DNA from: JACKAQ01 sp965227145
Lineage (GTDB): Bacteria; Calditrichota; Calditrichia; RBG-13-44-9; J075
DNA: 64,000 nt
Direction of reading: 5' to 3'
NCBI GenBank assembly: GCA_965227145.1
Contig: OZ245730.1
Coordinates: 1,178,001-1,242,000 of the forward strand
Under the pieces are notes generated by a model that saw only the letters and a list, made by a program, of their open reading frames with translations, did not search any database and was not told the DNA's origin. Every line of letters starts with the position of its first letter. Position 1 is the stretch's first letter. Shown piece after piece: positions 62,972 to 64,000 of the stretch. The translations under genes and the position numbers were made by a program.

Positions 62972-63832
62972 GTGGTGAAAATGAACGTCAAAAATAATTG
63001 CTTTTTGCTGATCTTTGCAGTGCTCATTATTACGTCAATGGCAATAAATGCGCAACCGCAGCGGGTCATTTCGCTGGCGCCGCACATCACGGAAATGGTG
63101 TTTCGCATCGGTGCGGGCGATCGGTTGGTTGGCAGAACCGAATACTGCAGCTATCCGCCGGCTGCGGCGGAAATTCCCTCAATCGGCGCGTATCTCAATC
63201 CAAATTATGAAAAAATGGTGGCGCTGAAACCGGACGCCGTGCTCATTTTCCCCAACGCGGAAATGCGGACAAAACTTGAGCAACTCAATCTGAAAGTTAT
63301 TTCCGTGTCCAACGAAACGATCGCGGAGATTTTTTCCGGCATTCGCCAATTGGGCGAATTTTTTCAAAAAACCGACGAGGCTGCGCAAGTTGTTTCCGGA
63401 TTGAAAGATACGCTCGACTGGATTCGCAGCCAAACCGCACAATGGCCGGAACGCGACGCATTGGTTTTGATCGGCCGGGAAGCGGGCAGTTTGCGCGGAT
63501 TGTATGCCGCCGGTGAACAGACGTATCTCACGGAATTGGTAAATTTATGCCACATCCAAAATGCGTTTTCCGATGTACGGATGCGCTATTTCGAAGTTTC
63601 GAAAGAGGATTTGGTGCGCCAGCAACCGGACATTATTATGGAATTTCGGGTCGGGACTGCCGAAACGGATGTTGCCGCATTGCAGCGAGATTGGCAACCG
63701 CTGAACATTCTGGAAGCAATCAAAAATGATCAATTGTTCATTTTTACTGAAAAAGCATTTCTGATTCCCGGACCGCGAATTGGCAAAACCGCGATGGCGT
63801 TGTATCATTCGCTGCGGGAAAAAATGCCATGA
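62972..63832 (+). CDS. btuF: cobalamin-binding periplasmic protein
   Basis: 286 residues; GTG at 62972 or ATG at 62981 are both possible starts. A signal peptide ends around AINAQ. The helical-backbone metal-receptor fold is shown by RVISLAPHITEMVFRIGAGDRLVGRTEYCSYPPAA, SIGAYLNPNYEKMVALKPDAVLIF and LVLIGREAGSLRGLYAAGEQTYLTELV. It carries B12 to an ABC transporter in the inner membrane. Assignment as BtuF over a siderophore-binding protein rests on the riboswitch. The ATPase gene overlaps its stop by four bases. Confidence 0.88.
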   Translation: MVKMNVKNNCFLLIFAVLIITSMAINAQPQRVISLAPHITEMVFRIGAGDRLVGRTEYCSYPPAAAEIPSIGAYLNPNYEKMVALKPDAVLIFPNAEMRTKLEQLNLKVISVSNETIAEIFSGIRQLGEFFQKTDEAAQVVSGLKDTLDWIRSQTAQWPERDALVLIGREAGSLRGLYAAGEQTYLTELVNLCHIQNAFSDVRMRYFEVSKEDLVRQQPDIIMEFRVGTAETDVAALQRDWQPLNILEAIKNDQLFIFTEKAFLIPGPRIGKTAMALYHSLREKMP

Positions 63833-64000
63833 TCCGGCTGGAAAATGTTTCGTTTTCATACCTGCAAACGGCTGTATTGCAAAACATAAACCTAAACATC
63901 CAATCCGGCGAATTTGTGGGAATTATCGGCCCGAATGGTGCCGGAAAATCCACCTTGCTGAAAATAATGGCGGGGATGCTGCATCCCGCATCTGGCGAAG
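63829..64000 (+). CDS. btuD: ABC transporter ATP-binding protein (cut by window edge)
   Basis: 57 codons are visible, running off the right edge. The ATG lies in the stop of btuF (ATGA). The Walker A motif GPNGAGKST is at residues 34-42 in a start typical of the FecE/BtuD ATPases (IRLENVSFSY...). The permease gene (btuC) is not visible and may follow. BtuD naming depends on the operon context. Confidence 0.85.
   Translation, partial: MIRLENVSFSYLQTAVLQNINLNIQSGEFVGIIGPNGAGKSTLLKIMAGMLHPASGE

Overview
The window looks like chromosomal DNA of a Gram-negative bacterium of the FCB group. Five secreted proteins carry a C-terminal YPNPFN or FlgD-like domain of the type IX secretion (T9SS) kind, one gene is PorV-like, and there are lptF/lptG genes, a TonB-dependent receptor and several lipoproteins. 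Calditrichota or a close relative is a plausible host, but this is inference from gene content; no rRNA or other phylogenetic marker is present. No tRNA, CRISPR array, insertion sequence or phage gene was recognised.

Layout. 1-1301 (minus): rhomboid protease followed by a TPR protein that runs off the left edge. 1556-5662 (plus): an active/inactive pair of M16 zinc peptidases, then a compact independent unit (near-consensus promoter, 13-codon reading frame with an extremely long Shine-Dalgarno sequence, intrinsic terminator), then msrB and a cyclophilin. 5924-6724: orphan ParA ATPase. 7172-19809: a 3454-residue secreted von Willebrand A/DUF11 protein with 19 nearly identical 390-bp repeats, translationally coupled to a PorV-OmpA-DUF11 fusion. 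19917-23081 (minus): small membrane protein and a T9SS-type FG-GAP/ASPIC protein. 23347-25972: glycosyltransferase, CapA-like protein, GIY-YIG protein. 26091-27825: fabA-fabB. 28216-43387: a large exopolysaccharide locus (wecB, heparinase-like protein, three glycosyltransferases, a GDP-mannose-type dehydrogenase, asparagine synthase, transglutaminase-like protein, polysaccharide deacetylase, two P-loop kinase-like proteins, and a 52-residue membrane protein). 43591-53683: two paralogous T9SS cargo proteins, an APH-fold protein coupled to a flippase-like membrane protein, and a third T9SS cargo protein. 53719-56276 (minus): lptF-lptG. 56678-59264: hybrid-less sensor kinase and single-domain response regulator. 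59285-64000: a cobalamin-riboswitch-controlled B12 uptake operon (BtuB-like receptor, beta-propeller lipoprotein, DUF1289 protein, BtuF, BtuD cut by the right edge).

How it fits together: much of the window serves the cell surface. The giant repeat protein and its coupled PorV-OmpA partner look like a cargo/outer-membrane pair. The polysaccharide locus should make and modify a surface polymer. lptF/lptG export LPS, and the last operon imports B12. The most unusual items are the 390-bp repeat array with evidence of recent internal sequence exchange, the microORF unit at 4440-4652, the PorV-OmpA-DUF11 fusion, and the riboswitch terminator that ends directly at the start codon of its gene.
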